Origin: Gammaproteobacteria bacterium
GTDB lineage: Bacteria; Pseudomonadota; Gammaproteobacteria; Arenicellales; JAJDZL01
Length of the DNA: 64,000 nt
NCBI GenBank assembly: GCA_022823625.1
Contig: JAJEHQ010000001.1
Coordinates: forward strand, 124,001 to 188,000
Direction of reading: 5' to 3'
Made by a program: the position numbers and the translations under genes. Of the stretch, positions 49,718 to 60,240 are shown piece after piece (position 1 is the stretch's first letter; each line of letters begins with the position of its first letter). The notes under the pieces were generated by a model that searched no databases, was not told the origin of the DNA, and worked only from the letters and a program-made list of their open reading frames with translations.

Positions 49718-50509
49718 TTATCCCCGGGCTTCCGCAATGTGGCCGCGCAGTTCATGAGTTAATTCAGCAAACTCAGTTTCGTAGGTTATCTCTATGGGAC
49801 GGGGACGGGGAATTGGAATGGTACGACTCACAATGATCTGGCCGGGACGCGCACTCATCACATGTACGGTATCTGCTAGAAATACTGCTTCTCTGAGATC
49901 GTGAGTGACAAGAATGCAAGTGAACTGTTTTTCCTGATGCAAGTCTCTGATTACGCACCACAACTCCTCTCGGGTAAACGCATCAAGTGCTGCAAACGGC
50001 TCATCCAGAAGCAACAGTTCTGGATCATGAATGAGAGCCCGGCACAGCGAGGCTCTCTGTTGCATTCCACCAGACAGTTGCCAGGGATACTGATCGCCGG
50101 CACCTACCAATCCTACAGACGCCAATATTTCATCCGCCTGCTGCTTGTACTTGGTGCGATTCGTCCGAATTTGTCTGCGGTGAGGGTCGACAACTTCCAT
50201 AGGCAACAGGACATTGTCCCGCGTCGACCGCCAGGGCAGCATGACAGGATTCTGAAATGCCATGCCTGCAATCGAAACTGGCCCATTTACCACCTTGCCA
50301 TCTAGACGAACCACTCCTGCACTTGGAAAGTGCAATCCAGTGGCGAGTTTCATTAGAGTTGATTTGCCACACCCTGATGGACCGACCACGGCGACGAAGT
50401 CGCCGCGGTGGACTTTTAAATTAAGGTGTTCAACGGCTAATGTATCTTGGCTGCCAGCTCTTCCCGTATATCGAAGTGCAACATCACTGATATCGACGAA
50501 AGTTTCCAC
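49718..50509 (-). CDS. NitT/TauT-type ABC transporter ATPase
   Basis: 263 aa. Walker A GPSGCGKST, signature LSGGMQQR, Walker B LLLLDEPFAALD and the H-loop VTHDLREAVFL are intact. The D-loop and the FTREELW segment match the SsuB/TauB/ThiZ group. It lies 5 bp after the binding-protein gene. Confidence 0.94.
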   Translation of the reverse strand: METFVDISDVALRYTGRAGSQDTLAVEHLNLKVHRGDFVAVVGPSGCGKSTLMKLATGLHFPSAGVVRLDGKVVNGPVSIAGMAFQNPVMLPWRSTRDNVLLPMEVVDPHRRQIRTNRTKYKQQADEILASVGLVGAGDQYPWQLSGGMQQRASLCRALIHDPELLLLDEPFAALDAFTREELWCVIRDLHQEKQFTCILVTHDLREAVFLADTVHVMSARPGQIIVSRTIPIPRPRPIEITYETEFAELTHELRGHIAEARG

Positions 50510-50514
50510 CGAAA

Positions 50515-51522
50515 TTACGGTACCATTCTTTCTGATGGCTCGGGGAGAAAACTGGAGTCAAATACATCGTAAACTGCAGGGCGATTTTCAAATTCGTAAG
50601 TATCAGCAATTTGGTCGATTGAACGTTGAAGTCGTTCAATCACCACACCACCTAAACCATTTGCTCGCACCTCATCGGTAACGATGTTCTGATTGATTGC
50701 CATTATGAGTCGTTCCAATTCAACTTCTTCCCGAGCGACATCATTGTGATTGATGACATGCTGTACTGCACTTGCCGGGTCAGCGATGGTTGCTTGAAAC
50801 CCTTTAATGGTTGCTCTTAAAAACCCCTTGACTGCATCCGGATTTTCTTTCGCAAACTGTGGATTGACAAGAATGACATTGCCGTACAGGTCCAGTCCGT
50901 GCTCCCGCATGAGCAATACTGAAATATCGTCTTCCGGGACGCCATTAGCCTTGAGATTGATGAAAGATGAAAATGCGTAGCCGGTAATTGCGTCGACTTT
51001 ACCTTGAGCCAGCATTGGTTCTCGGACAGGAAAACCAACGTTCTCAATTGTTACCTGGCTGGCGTCAATGCCATTGGCTTTAACAAAAGCGTTCCACTGC
51101 GCGTATGCACCATCCGGAGCCGGCGCGCCTAGAATTTTGCCTTCCAGGTCTTTGGGTGCATTTACCCCAAGTGATTTACGGCCAACAATAGCGAAGGGTG
51201 GAGCGTTGTACAGCATAAAAATTGCTTTAACAGGCAGGTCAGGATTTTTGTCACGGAACTTAATCAATGAATTGATATCTGCGTTGCCCATTTCATAAGT
51301 GCCTGATGCGACTCTGGGAATGGCATCCAAAGAACCCTTACCAGTGTCCATCTGAACATCAAGTCCTTCGGCTGAATAGAGTCCAGTGTCCCATGCCAAC
51401 AGTAGCGGTGCTGCTGGCCCTTCCCATTTCCAATCGTTGGCAAACTTAATTGACGTTTCGGCATGTGCCGCACTGGCCATGAACAGACTGGCGAGAAGCA
51501 CAATAATTGTTCTAAGTTTCAT
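50515..51522 (-). CDS. NMT1/THI5-like substrate-binding protein
   Basis: 335 aa with a Sec signal peptide (LRTIIVLLASLFMASAAHA). The mature part fits NMT1/THI5-type periplasmic binding proteins: FANDWKWEGPAAPLLLAWD, GLYSAEGLDVQ, GNADINSLIKFR and NPDAVKGFLRATIKGF. Such proteins bind pyrimidine precursors, riboflavin, nitrate or sulfonates. No TPP-riboswitch motif was seen in the 294-bp upstream gap, so thiamine-precursor uptake is only one possibility. The start follows GAGGAAA. Confidence 0.9.
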   Translation of the reverse strand: MKLRTIIVLLASLFMASAAHAETSIKFANDWKWEGPAAPLLLAWDTGLYSAEGLDVQMDTGKGSLDAIPRVASGTYEMGNADINSLIKFRDKNPDLPVKAIFMLYNAPPFAIVGRKSLGVNAPKDLEGKILGAPAPDGAYAQWNAFVKANGIDASQVTIENVGFPVREPMLAQGKVDAITGYAFSSFINLKANGVPEDDISVLLMREHGLDLYGNVILVNPQFAKENPDAVKGFLRATIKGFQATIADPASAVQHVINHNDVAREEVELERLIMAINQNIVTDEVRANGLGGVVIERLQRSIDQIADTYEFENRPAVYDVFDSSFLPEPSERMVP

Positions 51523-51816
51523 TTCACATTTCCTCAGGTAATCGAGAATTTTTTAGAATTTTAATGAAGTCAATTTTATTGCAACTATATGCCTCGAGAA
51601 TTGATATTGCGAATTTCACCAGATGCTGATCTTGAACTATGGTTAGTCTGATGTCGTATTTCTTCAGCAACTGGAATGCACTTCGTGCAAGTGACGAGTC
51701 AATAAGTGGACTGGAGATTTATACAGGCAGATTTATTGTGCCTCTGCCTTAAGATTTTCGACTTTTTAAAAAGACTTCAAATACCCAGTGTCAGTGAACA
51801 CCAAGAATTTGAATGA

Positions 51817-53208
51817 CTATTCAACCAAGGCGACCAGTTTGTCGATACTGTCTTTTGCATCGCCAAAAAGCATTCGATTGTTTTCCTTGTAGAAAAGTGG
51901 GTTATCAACACCCGCATAACCGGAGGCCATACTTCGCTTCAGTACAATCGTGTTCTTGGCCTTCCACACCTCGATGACAGGCATGCCTGCGATCGGGCCG
52001 TCGTCATCTTCCTGAGCAGAAGGATTGACAATATCGTTGGCACCGATCACCAGAATTGCATCTGTATCCGGCATATCTTCATTGATTTCGTCCATTTCCA
52101 TCACGATGTCATAGGGAACTTTCGCCTCTGCAAGCAAAACATTCATGTGTCCTGGCATTCTGCCCGCAACTGGATGAATTGCAAATCGAACAGTGATACC
52201 CTTGTCGCGCAGCCTTCGAGTCAACTCAGCTACTGGGTGCTGTGCATGCGCGACAGCCATGCCATATCCAGGCACAATGACAATGGATTTTGACGAGTTG
52301 AGCAGCGAAGCAGTTTCATCCGGAAAGATTTCAGAAATTTCACCGCCTGATTCACCGGAAGCTGAACTTTTGCTGGTCGTTCCAAACCCACCCATAATGA
52401 CACTGACAAAATGCCGGTTCATTGCTCGGCACATGATGTAACTCAAAATCGCACCACTACTTCCGACCAGAGCACCTACTAGTATCAGCAAGTCATTCGC
52501 CAGCATGAATCCGGTTGCCGCTGCTGCCCAACCAGAGTAGCTGTTCAGCATCGATATTACAACAGGCATATCAGCTCCACCAATCGCAAGCACCAGATGA
52601 AGTCCCAAAATAAATGCCAGCAGCGTCATGATAAGCAGGAAATTCGTGCCGGACACAAGTGAATCTGCGGTGAGAAACTCCGCACCCAACCAAACACAAA
52701 AAATCACGATGGCAAGATTTAACCAGTGTCGCAGCGGAAGCATCAATGGACTGCTGGAAATTAATCCTTGAAGCTTCCCGAATGCTGCAACTGAACCAGT
52801 AAAGGTAATGGCTCCAATAAATACGCCAACAAAAATTTCTATTTCATGAACCAACTTTTCAGTTCCTTCGAATTCGGTCAAAGGTTCAATGAAGTTGGCA
52901 AATCCCACCAATACCGCGGCAAGTCCCACAAGACTGTGAAGTATCGCAACCAGTTGCGGCATTGCGGTCATTCTGACTCTCATGGTGACCAGAATGCCGA
53001 TCACACCTCCAACTGCCATCATGCCGATGACAATACCAATACTGTCAAGAGATTTCGCTGCTATTGTTCCACCAACCGCGAGAATCATGCCCAGAATACC
53101 GAAAACATTCCCGCGTACGGCGGATTCTTGGTGACTCAAGCCGCCAAGACTCAAGATGAAGAATATCGAAGCGATGATATAGAGTGAATTGATAAATCCG
53201 TCGAACAT
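51817..53208 (-). CDS. pntB: NAD(P) transhydrogenase subunit beta
   Basis: 463 aa. The N-terminal domain II has about nine membrane helices and forms the proton channel. The C-terminal domain III binds NADP(H), with [37 protein letters not shown] and [10 protein letters not shown]-like residues ([10 protein letters not shown]). With PntA it uses the proton gradient to make NADPH from NADH. The ATG starts directly after the pntA stop. Confidence 0.96.
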   Translation of the reverse strand: MFDGFINSLYIIASIFFILSLGGLSHQESAVRGNVFGILGMILAVGGTIAAKSLDSIGIVIGMMAVGGVIGILVTMRVRMTAMPQLVAILHSLVGLAAVLVGFANFIEPLTEFEGTEKLVHEIEIFVGVFIGAITFTGSVAAFGKLQGLISSSPLMLPLRHWLNLAIVIFCVWLGAEFLTADSLVSGTNFLLIMTLLAFILGLHLVLAIGGADMPVVISMLNSYSGWAAAATGFMLANDLLILVGALVGSSGAILSYIMCRAMNRHFVSVIMGGFGTTSKSSASGESGGEISEIFPDETASLLNSSKSIVIVPGYGMAVAHAQHPVAELTRRLRDKGITVRFAIHPVAGRMPGHMNVLLAEAKVPYDIVMEMDEINEDMPDTDAILVIGANDIVNPSAQEDDDGPIAGMPVIEVWKAKNTIVLKRSMASGYAGVDNPLFYKENNRMLFGDAKDSIDKLVALVE

Positions 53209-54750
53209 TTACTTCTGAAACATTTTGAGCATTTTTCGGGTAATAAAAAACCCACCAAAAATATTGATGGAAGCGATCAGAATTGATACCGCTGCAAAAA
53301 TTTTCACCCAAGGGTTCACGGCACCAATTTCGAGTAGTGCGCCAACGATGATGATGCCGCTAATTGCATTGGTTACGCTCATTAATGGTGTATGCAATGC
53401 TGGAGTCACATTCCAGATCACATGCCAGCCAACAAAAATCGCCAATACAAACACAGTGAAATGAGCAAGAAAAGAAGGCGGCGCAAATACTCCAACACCG
53501 AGTATTGATGCCAGTGCCAGAATAAATGCATAGGGAGCTAGTCTGAATTTCTTCTTCGGCGGGGCTTTGGCTTCATCTACGTCAGTCGATGCATCCAGTT
53601 TTTGTACAGGTGCTGCTGAAACTTCAACTGGAGGCGGAGGCCATTTGATTTCGCCATCTAAGGTTACTGTCGCACCACGAATAACATCATCATTCATGTC
53701 GAGCACTAGCGTACCGTCATTTTCGGGACAGAGATCATCAATGAAATTTACAATGTTGGAAGCGTAGAGTTGGCTCGATTGAGCAGGTAGTCTGCTTGGA
53801 AAATCTGTGTAACCAATAATGCTGACACCGTTTTCGATTACGACCTGATCCGGTTGAGTGAGTGCACAGTTTCCGCCTTGTTCGGCCGCTAGATCAACAA
53901 TGACGCTTCCTGGCTTCATACTGCGTACCATTTCTTCGGTAATGAGTTCTGGTGCAGGCCGTCCAGGAATTAGTGCGGTTGTGATGATGATATCGACTTC
54001 TCGCGCCTGCTCAGAAAAAAGCTTCATCTCGGCTTCGATGAATTCCTTGCTCATGACCTTCGCATACCCACCTGTACCGGACCCTTCTTCTTCAAAATCC
54101 AAGTCCAAGAACTCTGCTCCCATGCTTTCAACCTGTTCTTTCACCTCAGGGCGAGTATCGAAGGCGCGAACGATTGCACCGAGACTGGTTGCCGCACCGA
54201 TAGCAGACAAGCCAGCAACTCCAGCACCGATGATCATGATCTTTGCAGGCGGTACTCGACCCGCTGCTGTAATTTGCCCACCAAAAAACCGTCCAAAATG
54301 ACTGGCAGATTCAACAACCGCGCGGTAACCGGCGACATTTGCCATAGAGGACAGTGCATCAAGCTTCTGTGCTCTGGAAATTCGTGGAATGGCATCCATT
54401 GAAATCGCGTTCACACCACTATTGGCTAGCTTTTCAAGTAATTCAGGATTTTGCGCTGGCCACAGAAAACTCATCAGATATTGACCTTCGCGATGTAGAT
54501 CGAGTTCTGATTCATCAGGTGCACGTACTTTCACAATGACATCTGCATCGTGAAAAACAGATTTTGCACTCGAAACGACCGTGGCACCTACTTCTTCGTA
54601 GGCCAAATCGCTGAAACTTGCCAACGCTCCTGCATTGGCTTCAATCAGTACGTCAAATCCCATTTTCTGGAGTTTGGGTATCGAATCAGGTGTCAGAGCT
54701 ACACGCTGTTCCCGAGGATATTGCTCTTTAACTATTCCAATTTTCATCAA
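53209..54750 (-). CDS. pntA: NAD(P) transhydrogenase subunit alpha
   Basis: 513 aa, full-length fused alpha subunit. Domain I binds NAD(H): [37 protein letters not shown] with the following acidic residue, and [18 protein letters not shown] Pro/Ala/Lys-rich linker (about 375-400) leads to four C-terminal membrane helices. It is the first gene of pntAB, divergent from prfB. Confidence 0.97.
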   Translation of the reverse strand: MMKIGIVKEQYPREQRVALTPDSIPKLQKMGFDVLIEANAGALASFSDLAYEEVGATVVSSAKSVFHDADVIVKVRAPDESELDLHREGQYLMSFLWPAQNPELLEKLANSGVNAISMDAIPRISRAQKLDALSSMANVAGYRAVVESASHFGRFFGGQITAAGRVPPAKIMIIGAGVAGLSAIGAATSLGAIVRAFDTRPEVKEQVESMGAEFLDLDFEEEGSGTGGYAKVMSKEFIEAEMKLFSEQAREVDIIITTALIPGRPAPELITEEMVRSMKPGSVIVDLAAEQGGNCALTQPDQVVIENGVSIIGYTDFPSRLPAQSSQLYASNIVNFIDDLCPENDGTLVLDMNDDVIRGATVTLDGEIKWPPPPVEVSAAPVQKLDASTDVDEAKAPPKKKFRLAPYAFILALASILGVGVFAPPSFLAHFTVFVLAIFVGWHVIWNVTPALHTPLMSVTNAISGIIIVGALLEIGAVNPWVKIFAAVSILIASINIFGGFFITRKMLKMFQK

Positions 54751-54901
54751 GCTGCCAAATAAATTAGGGAAAATGAAACGATGAACGGGAAAACATTATA
54801 GATTTGTCGACTTGGACAATATCCGCAAACATTAGACTATTTATTAGTTCTCCGACGCAATAAAATAGGTTTTCATTATCAATTTGTAGCAGAAATTTAC
54901 C

Positions 54902-55997
54902 ATGGAAACAGGCTCAGTATTCGATCAATTGAACGACATCAATCTTCGGATTGAATCCTTGTGGAGGTTTCTTTGACGTCGAAACGAAACAGTCAAGATT
55001 GAACGAGATTGATGAGCAGTTAGAGAATCCGGATCTGTGGCAGAATTTCGAACTTAGTCGGAATCTAAATCAAGAAAAATCCAGCCTGGAAAAGTCGCTA
55101 CATGCGATTCAGTCGCTCAAGACCGCGGTAGCTGATGCACTTGAACTCGCAGAACTTGCACGCGAGGAAGATGATCAGGAAACTCTCTACGCTATCGCAG
55201 AAGACGTCAAGGATTACGGTCAAGAAATTGACAGTCTTGAATTTACTAGTATTTTCAGTGGACAGATGGATGCATCTAATGCATTTGTTGACATTAAACC
55301 CGGCTCTGGTGGTATAGAAGCACAAGACTGGGCTGAGATGTTGTACAAAATGTATCAACATTGGGCGCTGAAAAAGGGGTTCCGAATCGAAACGGTTGAT
55401 TACTGTGATGGAGAGGTTGCGGGAATAAAAAGCGCAACACTTAAAATTATTGGGGAATTCGCGTTTGGCTGGATTCGAACTGAAAATGGCGTGCACCGTC
55501 TGGTTCGTAAATCACCGTTTGATTCAGGGCAGAGACGTCATACTTCATTCGCCTCAGTATTTGCTTATCCGGAAGTCGATCAGCAAATAGAAATTGATAT
55601 TGACCCTGGAGACCTTCGTATTGACACCTATCGGGCGAGTGGGGCAGGTGGTCAGCATGTGAATCGAACTGATTCCGCGGTGCGAATTACACACAAGCCT
55701 ACCGGCGTTGTAGTGCAGTGTCAGAATGACCGGTCCCAGCATCGAAACAAAGCTGAAGCGATGGCCATGCTGCGTGCAAGGCTGTTTGATCTGGAGCAAC
55801 AGAAAGAACTTGAGGAACGTCAGAAATTGGAAGATGCAAAACCGGATATTTCCTGGGGAAATCAAATTCGGTCGTATGTACTGGATCAGTCACGAATTAA
55901 AGACATACGCACGGGAGTGGAAACAGGGAATGTGAACGCTGTATTGGAAGGTGATTTGGATGAATTTATTGAAGCTAGTTTAAAGGCAGGTTTGTAG
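54902..55997 (+). CDS. prfB: Peptide chain release factor 2 (programmed +1 frameshift)
   Basis: 364 aa if translated 54902-54973 and then 54975-55997. The first 24 codons end at an in-frame TGA (54974-54976) and the rest continues in the +1 frame. RF2 reads UGA and UAA: the recognition tripeptide SPF is in VRKSPFDSGQRRHTSF, and the GGQ hydrolysis motif is in GAGGQHVNRTDSAV. A plain reading misses the N-terminus. lysS starts 6 bp later, as in many gammaproteobacteria. Confidence 0.95.
54961..54977 (+). promoter_or_regulatory. RF2 autoregulatory frameshift site
   Basis: GTGGAGGTTTCTTTGAC contains the slippery CTT, the TGA stop and following C, and an internal Shine-Dalgarno-like GGAGG upstream of CTT. 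This is the classical RF2 signal: when RF2 is scarce, the ribosome pauses at UGA and slips +1 into the main frame. The spacing of GGAGG to CTT is slightly different from the E. coli AGGGGGTATCTTTGAC. Confidence 0.92.
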
Positions 55998-56003
55998 CTA
56001 ACT

Positions 56004-57497
56004 ATGTTGAACGAAAGCGAACAGAGCAAGTTGCGCAGAGAAAAACTTGCCGAACTGCGCCAGACTGACTTGGCATATCCAAATGACTTCACACCTGATG
56101 CACAGGCTGGTGAACTGCAGCAGCAATTTCAAGATTACTCAAGCGAAGACTTGCACAATGAAGAGGTTGTTGTAAATATCGCAGGTCGCTTAATGAGTCG
56201 GCGCAGGATGGGGAAAGTAACTTTCGCCGATTTTCGAGATGCTAGTGGAAAGATTCAATTGTTTATTCGGAAGAATGCACTGTCTGAAAATGAGTACAGT
56301 CAATTTCAATCTTACGATATTGGAGATATAGTCGGTGTGCATGGTACAGTGTTTCGAACGCGTACTGGAGAGCTCAGTATTTTGGTCGACTCGATCAGGC
56401 TTTTGACCAAAGCACTGCAACCTTTTCCGGAAAAATTTCATGGGTTGACCGATCAGGAACTTCGATATCGACAGCGATATCTGGATCTCATCATCAACCA
56501 AGATGTTAAGGAAACTTTTCAGACTCGCAGCACCATTATTCGATGTATTCGGGCATTCATGGATGAACATCAGTTTCTTGAAGTCGAAACGCCAATGATG
56601 CATTCCATCCCCGGCGGTGCAATTGCCAGACCATTCATTACTCATCACAATGCGCTATCACTGGACATGTATCTGAGAGTAGCTCCTGAGCTTTTTCTCA
56701 AGCGTTTGGTTGTGGGTGGATTGGAAAGGGTCTATGAAATCAACCGAAACTTCAGGAATGAAGGTATCAGTACACAGCACAATCCTGAGTTCACTATGCT
56801 GGAGTTTTATCAGGCATATGCGGACTATAACGACTTCATGAACTTTACTGAGCTGATGTTCGAGCGGTTAATCGATGAGGTCCCAATACCATCAACGATC
56901 AATTTTGGCGAGCATGAAATTGATATACGGCCACCATATCGACGACTGTCATTACATGATGCGGTATTGTCACATAACACCAAACTGAAACGGGAAGATC
57001 TGGATCAAATTGATCGCTTGCGAAGTCATCTGGAACAGGTTGGCGGGCCGATATCTAATCAATGGGGAGGTGGTAAGTTATTGTTTGAAATATTTGAGCG
57101 AACGGTTGAAGATCAGTTAATTGAACCCACTTTCATCACACACTATCCACTTGAAGTTTCTCCCTTATCCCGTGTATCTGATTCTGATCCAACGATAACG
57201 GACCGATTCGAGTTTTTCGTCGGTGGTATGGAAATCGCAAATGGATTCTCGGAACTCAATGACCCGGAAGACCAGGCGGAGCGCTTTATGCATCAGATCG
57301 CACAACGCCAATCGGGGGACGACGAAGCGATGCATTACGACGACGATTACATTCGAGCGCTGGAGTTTGGCTTGCCACCAAGCGCGGGGGAAGGTATTGG
57401 GATCGACCGGTTGGTGATGCTGTTAACTGACAAACCATCGATCCGCGATGTGATCCTGTTTCCGTACATGAAGCCAATATCGCAAACCGGTGAATGA
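56004..57497 (+). CDS. lysS: Lysyl-tRNA synthetase (class II)
   Basis: 497 aa. The N-terminal OB-fold anticodon-binding domain (VVVNIAGRLMSRRRMGKVTF) is followed by the class II catalytic core: motif 1 with FLEVETPMMHSIPGGA, motif 2 around FRNEGISTQHNPEFTMLEFY, and motif 3 GEGIGIDRLVMLLTD. It attaches lysine to tRNA-Lys in the cytosol. It overlaps lolC by 4 bp. Confidence 0.97.
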   Translation: MLNESEQSKLRREKLAELRQTDLAYPNDFTPDAQAGELQQQFQDYSSEDLHNEEVVVNIAGRLMSRRRMGKVTFADFRDASGKIQLFIRKNALSENEYSQFQSYDIGDIVGVHGTVFRTRTGELSILVDSIRLLTKALQPFPEKFHGLTDQELRYRQRYLDLIINQDVKETFQTRSTIIRCIRAFMDEHQFLEVETPMMHSIPGGAIARPFITHHNALSLDMYLRVAPELFLKRLVVGGLERVYEINRNFRNEGISTQHNPEFTMLEFYQAYADYNDFMNFTELMFERLIDEVPIPSTINFGEHEIDIRPPYRRLSLHDAVLSHNTKLKREDLDQIDRLRSHLEQVGGPISNQWGGGKLLFEIFERTVEDQLIEPTFITHYPLEVSPLSRVSDSDPTITDRFEFFVGGMEIANGFSELNDPEDQAERFMHQIAQRQSGDDEAMHYDDDYIRALEFGLPPSAGEGIGIDRLVMLLTDKPSIRDVILFPYMKPISQTGE

Positions 57498-58744
57498 TTC
57501 GTCCATTTGAACTTTTCATCGGGCTGCGCTATATACGCGCCAAACGGCGCACCCGATTTATCTCATTCATTACGGCAACTTCAGTCTTGGGCATCATTAT
57601 TGGTGTCTGGGCGCTGATTTCAGTGTTATCGGTTATGAATGGGTTTGAGCGGGAACTTAAGTCCAGAATATTGACCGTTGCTTCCCACATTCGGGTCAGT
57701 GGTACTGGTGGTTGGCTTCTCGATTGGCAAGATGTAGCTCAAAAAGTAGATAAACTGCCAAGTATCAGCGCACACGCGCCATATATTCTCAGCCACGGGA
57801 TGCTGAAATTCAATAACCGAGTCAATCCGGCTATTGTGCGAGGTGTTACACCTGAACTTGAAGCTACCGTTTCAGCAATTGGCGAAAACATGATCGCGGG
57901 CAGTATGAACGGACTTCAGGATGGTGAATTCGGAATGGTTCTCGGGGAAGACATGGCACTTTCGATGGGAAACATACAAGTAGGAGATCAGGTCATTTTG
58001 ATCAGTTCCAGGGGTAAATCTTCACCAGTTGGCGTATTACCTCGACTGAAGCGCTTTACCGTTGTAGGAATATTTAACTTAAATTTCTACGAATATGACA
58101 GTGGACTGGTTCTAGTCAATATCAATGATCTTGCAAAATTGCAAAGAGTGAACGATGCAGTTTCAGGTTTGCGAATTAAAACGACAGACGCTTTTCAGGC
58201 ACCATTGATATCAAGAGATTTACGTCAGGTGCTTGGGGCAAATTTTACTGTCGCTGATTGGACGCGGGAATATTCAAATTTATTTGAGGCGCTGAAAATT
58301 GAAAGGCGCGTCATGTTCATTATTCTGTTCCTGATCGTAGCGGTTGCGGCATTTAACATTGTGTCTTCGCTGGTAATGCTAGTATCCGATAAGAGTGCAG
58401 ATATTGCCGTTTTGCGAACGATTGGAGTAACGCCAAAGAGTGTGATGGTAATATTTGTAGTGCATGGAATTGTCATCGGTATTGTTGGTACACTGCTTGG
58501 CGTTATTTCGGGTGTTGCAACGGGGCTAAATCTTGAAACGCTGATTCCGTGGGCGGAACAACTGCTCGGCACACAGTTTTTTCCAGATGAAATCTATGTC
58601 ATCTCTAAATTTCCTGCCGAACTTATCTGGGAAGATGTGATCAAGGTCGCAGTAGTTGCACTATTGATGAGTCTATTGGCTACGATTTATCCAGCCTGGC
58701 GTGCTTCCAAAGTTCATCCGGCTGAGGCATTGCGCTATGACTGA
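57494..58744 (+). CDS. lolC: Lipoprotein-releasing ABC transporter permease (LolC/LolE family)
   Basis: 416 aa. The topology is one N-terminal membrane helix, a large periplasmic domain (about 45-260) and three C-terminal helices. The start IRPFELFIGLRYIRAKRRTRFISFIT and the MacB-like end PAWRASKVHPAEALRYD are family hallmarks. With LolD it extracts outer-membrane lipoproteins for LolA. Only one permease gene is present beside lolD, so it may act as a homodimer (LolF-like) or pair with a LolE elsewhere. Confidence 0.93.
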   Translation: MIRPFELFIGLRYIRAKRRTRFISFITATSVLGIIIGVWALISVLSVMNGFERELKSRILTVASHIRVSGTGGWLLDWQDVAQKVDKLPSISAHAPYILSHGMLKFNNRVNPAIVRGVTPELEATVSAIGENMIAGSMNGLQDGEFGMVLGEDMALSMGNIQVGDQVILISSRGKSSPVGVLPRLKRFTVVGIFNLNFYEYDSGLVLVNINDLAKLQRVNDAVSGLRIKTTDAFQAPLISRDLRQVLGANFTVADWTREYSNLFEALKIERRVMFIILFLIVAVAAFNIVSSLVMLVSDKSADIAVLRTIGVTPKSVMVIFVVHGIVIGIVGTLLGVISGVATGLNLETLIPWAEQLLGTQFFPDEIYVISKFPAELIWEDVIKVAVVALLMSLLATIYPAWRASKVHPAEALRYD

Positions 58745-59420
58745 ACTGGTCCTGCAGGCAAGTTCGGTTTCCAAAACCTACCGACAGGGATCGTTTGAAG
58801 TGCCTGTACTTCACAATGTTCACCTTGAAGTTCGCCGAAGTGAGCAAATAGCAATAGTTGGTGCATCCGGTACTGGGAAGAGCACGTTATTGCACTTACT
58901 CGGCGGACTTGATTTACCGACAAGTGGCACCGTATCACTAGACGGTCAAAACTTGGCTGAAGTGAATGAGGTTGAGAGAAGTCACCTCAGAAATCAAAAA
59001 ATTGGCTTTGTTTACCAGTTTCACCATTTGTTGCCGGAGTTCACCGCACTGGAAAATGTGATGATGCCATTGTTGGTGAGACGGCTTTCCACAAAAGAGT
59101 CCAAGGAAAAAGCAGTACATTTACTAGATCAGGTAGGATTAGCTCACAGACTTAATCACAAACCTGCAGAACTTTCTGGGGGAGAACGCCAAAGAGCTGC
59201 TATAGCACGGGCACTCATTATCGAACCGTTGTGTTTGCTGGCAGACGAACCAACCGGAAATATTGATCGGCAAAATGCAAAAAACATTCAGCAGTTGATG
59301 ACGAGCCTAGACCGGGACTATCAGGTCAGCTTGATTGTTGCAACACACGATTTGCAACTGGCATCGTCGATTGATCGTGTTCTTCAGATTGAAGACGGCA
59401 AACTGAAACCAGTTGAGTGA
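58737..59420 (+). CDS. lolD: Lipoprotein-releasing ATPase LolD
   Basis: 227 aa from the ATG at 58737 (MTELVLQASSVSKTYRQG), which overlaps the lolC stop by 8 bp; upstream in-frame codons lie inside lolC. Walker A GASGTGKST, signature LSGGERQRAAIARAL and Walker B LLADEPTGNID are intact. LolD energises lipoprotein release from the inner membrane. Confidence 0.95.
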   Translation: MTELVLQASSVSKTYRQGSFEVPVLHNVHLEVRRSEQIAIVGASGTGKSTLLHLLGGLDLPTSGTVSLDGQNLAEVNEVERSHLRNQKIGFVYQFHHLLPEFTALENVMMPLLVRRLSTKESKEKAVHLLDQVGLAHRLNHKPAELSGGERQRAAIARALIIEPLCLLADEPTGNIDRQNAKNIQQLMTSLDRDYQVSLIVATHDLQLASSIDRVLQIEDGKLKPVE

Positions 59421-59485
59421 TTGGTAGGGCGGGTAGAGAGAATAAAAGTAATTGTTGAGGACTTTGACAATTAAGAAGCTGTAGT

Positions 59486-60220
59486 TTAGCAGTGCACGAT
59501 AACTTCAGAGAATTCTTCAATAGTCATGAGTTCGACCTGCTTCGATGTGAATTCGGATACATTGAGTATCTCGAAGTCCAGTTGTAACCGGAATTCAAAT
59601 TTGGTCAGAAATTCATCAAACTTCTCGCCGCCTCTTGTCCCGACTGCAGCAATCGTATCGTCTTGGGCTGAATATTCAAGCTGAATTGAGGCAAGTGGCT
59701 GTGGTGCTGGGCCACCTAAAACTTTCGCACCAAGCTTTGGATCGTAGACACTGCGCTCCGAGCAGCAGTAAATAATTTTTTGCCTTTCCTGCCTGCTACG
59801 ATTTTCATCGAAAAAAACGACTTTTGAGTGTCGGTAGTTTATAAAGCTGGCGGACTTGGCAGGGTATGTCATCTGATGGGCACAAATTGCAGAATACGCC
59901 ACAATGGAGCGAGAAGGGCCGATACCTCCCTGCCAGGAGTATTTTGAACCCGATTCAGTCTTAAGCTGATATGGATCTTCTACAGACTCTCCCAAATTGA
60001 AAATCATGCATGGAGTTGTAACATATGGGTAATGAAAGATGTAGACCTGACCCTCCGCGAAATCACTGGCACGCATGGGTCTGGATTCCCTCATCAGCTG
60101 TACGCGGTGATACAAACGAATCGGATTTGATGCAGCTGTAGTCTTCGGATGCAATGAAGCCAGTCCTGCAACATAACCTCCACAAATCTGGAAGAATTTT
60201 CTTCGATTAAATTGACTCAT
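59486..60220 (-). CDS. Exported Rieske-like protein with altered cluster ligands
   Basis: 244 aa. The N-terminus NRRKFFQICGGYVAGLASL resembles a Tat signal (RRKFF). A Rieske-type core follows: box I C113-A-H115 (AICAHQMTY), box II C152-C-S-E155 (YCCSERSVYD) and GGPAPQPL. In a normal Rieske box II the sequence is CxCH, so the second His ligand is Glu155 here. Both disulfide cysteines are also missing (Thr at the box I site, Ser154). Ligation by Glu, loss of the cluster or a new function are all possible. It is the last of a three-gene minus-strand group. Confidence 0.75.
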   Translation of the reverse strand: MSQFNRRKFFQICGGYVAGLASLHPKTTAASNPIRLYHRVQLMRESRPMRASDFAEGQVYIFHYPYVTTPCMIFNLGESVEDPYQLKTESGSKYSWQGGIGPSRSIVAYSAICAHQMTYPAKSASFINYRHSKVVFFDENRSRQERQKIIYCCSERSVYDPKLGAKVLGGPAPQPLASIQLEYSAQDDTIAAVGTRGGEKFDEFLTKFEFRLQLDFEILNVSEFTSKQVELMTIEEFSEVIVHC

Positions 60221-60240
60221 ACCAAACTAAAACAACGAGT

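Noticed and set aside
51601-51625. ATTGCGAATTTC as a third copy of the palindrome family
   Set aside because: There is no matching TCGCAAT arm nearby.
51523-51816. Possible TPP riboswitch before the NMT1/THI5-like binding protein
   Set aside because: No conserved TPP-box sequence (CUGAGA, ACCUGAUCUGG-like) was found in the 294-bp gap.
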